Shown: piece by piece, positions 63,110 to 64,000 of the stretch
Layout of the letters: every line of letters starts with the position of its first letter
Numbering within the stretch: position 1 is the first letter of the stretch
NCBI GenBank assembly: GCA_949840805.1
Contig: CATKXR010000002.1
Location: forward strand, 62,001 to 126,000
Reading direction: 5' to 3'
DNA: 64,000 nt
Source of the DNA: an uncultured Lachnospiraceae bacterium
GTDB taxonomy: Bacteria; Bacillota; Clostridia; Lachnospirales; Lachnospiraceae
The notes under the pieces: model-generated
Told to the model about the DNA's origin: nothing
Seen by the model: the letters and a program-made list of their open reading frames with translations, nothing else
The model's database searches: none
Made by a program: the position numbers and the translations under genes

Positions 63110-64000
63110 ATGAAACGACAAATGTGGAAAAAAACGGCTGCAGTTTTTCTGGCACTTGTGCTTGGCATACAGGCGCCATGTGTTATTCCGGTATCCTCCG
63201 GCCAGGCTTATGCTTACACGGAATGCCAGGCAACCATCAACGCCTCTTCCCTGAATGTACGCAGCGGTCCCGGCACTTCCTACTCGCGGGTCGCCAATCT
63301 GGCAAAGGGGACGTCTGTGGTCGTGGTCAATGAGACTACAGGCAGTGACGGAAAGCAGTGGTATCAAATCCGTTTTGGTAATGGGAGCACAGGGTATGTG
63401 CTTGGGGTTTACATACGTTTTCCGGTGACTTACAACCGGGATGCCGATTTTGAAGCGTATCTTTCCTCCCAGGGATTCCCGGAAAGCTATAAGCCAGGGC
63501 TGCGGCAGCTTCACGCCCAGTACCCTAACTGGGTATTTGAGGCGCAGAAGACAGGGCTGGACTGGAATACGGCGATACAGAATGAAAGCATTATTCCCAG
63601 GAGCCTGATTCACAAAAACAGTATTTCCTCACATAAATCCATGGCGGACGGGGCGTACAACTGGGATACCGGAGTGTGGACCGGTTTTGACGGAAGCGCC
63701 TGGGTCGCGGCATCTGAAGAAATTATCCGATATTATATGGATCCGAGAAATTTTTTTGATGATGTGTTTATTTTCCAGTTTATGAACCACACTTACGACC
63801 CTTCCGTCCAGACCAGGGAGGGCCTGCAGGCTTTAGTACAGGGGACTTTTTTGGACAGCACCACTACGGGCGGAGGAACCTGGAGCAACACCGGGAATAA
63901 TAATACTGCCGTCCGGCCGGGTCCGGGAGGCGGCTCGTCCGGCGGACCAGGCGCGTCATCCTCGTCCGGCTCCTCTAATACCAGCAGAGGACCAGGCGTG
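63110..64000 (+). CDS. Exported SH3-domain protein, probable glucosaminidase (partial, runs off window)
   Basis: The frame is open from ATG 63110 (GGAG 7 nt upstream) to the window end, 297 codons. A signal peptide (VFLALVLGIQAPCVI, cleavage near QAYA) is followed by a bacterial SH3 domain at about residues 40-105 (INASSLNVRSGPGTSYSRV; WYQIRFGNGSTGYV). Then comes a region typical of Lachnospiraceae SH3-glucosaminidase proteins (SSQGFPESYKPGLRQLHAQY-type; YMDPRNFFDDVFIFQFMNH), and a Gly/Ser/Pro-rich linker at the end. It probably trims or binds peptidoglycan. The C-terminal part is outside the window. Confidence 0.8.
   Translation, partial: MKRQMWKKTAAVFLALVLGIQAPCVIPVSSGQAYAYTECQATINASSLNVRSGPGTSYSRVANLAKGTSVVVVNETTGSDGKQWYQIRFGNGSTGYVLGVYIRFPVTYNRDADFEAYLSSQGFPESYKPGLRQLHAQYPNWVFEAQKTGLDWNTAIQNESIIPRSLIHKNSISSHKSMADGAYNWDTGVWTGFDGSAWVAASEEIIRYYMDPRNFFDDVFIFQFMNHTYDPSVQTREGLQALVQGTFLDSTTTGGGTWSNTGNNNTAVRPGPGGGSSGGPGASSSSGSSNTSRGPGV

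Overview
The window looks like chromosome of a Firmicute of the family Lachnospiraceae (Clostridium cluster XIVa). Support comes from gene order resembling Bacillus/Clostridium (hprK-murB-rapZ-whiA-crh; NUDIX-spoIIM-xerD; fur next to RNase J), strong AGGAGG-type ribosome binding sites, frequent GTG/TTG starts, a moderately GC-rich backbone, and sodium-pumping biotin decarboxylase genes typical of anaerobes. Genus cannot be fixed from the sequence alone.

Layout. 1-9013: housekeeping run on the + strand (Fur regulator, RNase J, short MltG-like protein, O-methyltransferase, U32 peptidase, YdcF-like protein, M16C peptidase), then a convergent MATE exporter (9036-10403). 10644-21813: DUF4015 lipoprotein, DUF1653 protein, uvrC with a strong terminator, then hprK, murB, rapZ, whiA and a Crh-like HPr in which the catalytic His15 is Glu; luxS, a sigma-factor-like protein without region 4, proC and a NUDIX hydrolase. 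21898-28280: SpoIIM-like protein, xerD, topoisomerase III, a beta-helix protein, a 146-nt near-palindrome between convergent genes, upp, a lipoprotein and tRNA-Leu(CAA).

28410-33049: an unusual set: a STAS domain fused to an APH-type kinase, a MATE transporter fused to an RsbW-like HATPase, and an orphan TctA permease. 33050-34821 holds exoA flanked by AT-rich DNA with gene remnants. 34822-39521 is a tightly overlapping five-gene operon: circularly permuted ATP-grasp, alpha-E protein, transglutaminase-like protease and two M14/aspartoacylase-like proteins, the second without zinc ligands. 39763-52604: GntR regulator, Cys/Met PLP enzyme, sugar ABC importer (no ATPase gene), and GH38, GH13 and GH36 glycosidases, followed by a membrane-anchored phosphoesterase. 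53848-57270: a solitary AT-rich gene for a large membrane-embedded NACHT-type ATPase with a perfect-consensus promoter, probably horizontally acquired. 57449-62974: a biotin-dependent sodium-pump decarboxylase/transcarboxylase operon. 63040-64000: the start of an exported SH3-domain protein that runs off the window.

The best candidates for undescribed biology are the STAS-kinase/MATE-HATPase pair, the membrane NACHT protein, and the ATP-grasp/alpha-E/transglutaminase operon with its active/inactive M14 pair. All functional statements come from reading the translated sequence; no database search was run.
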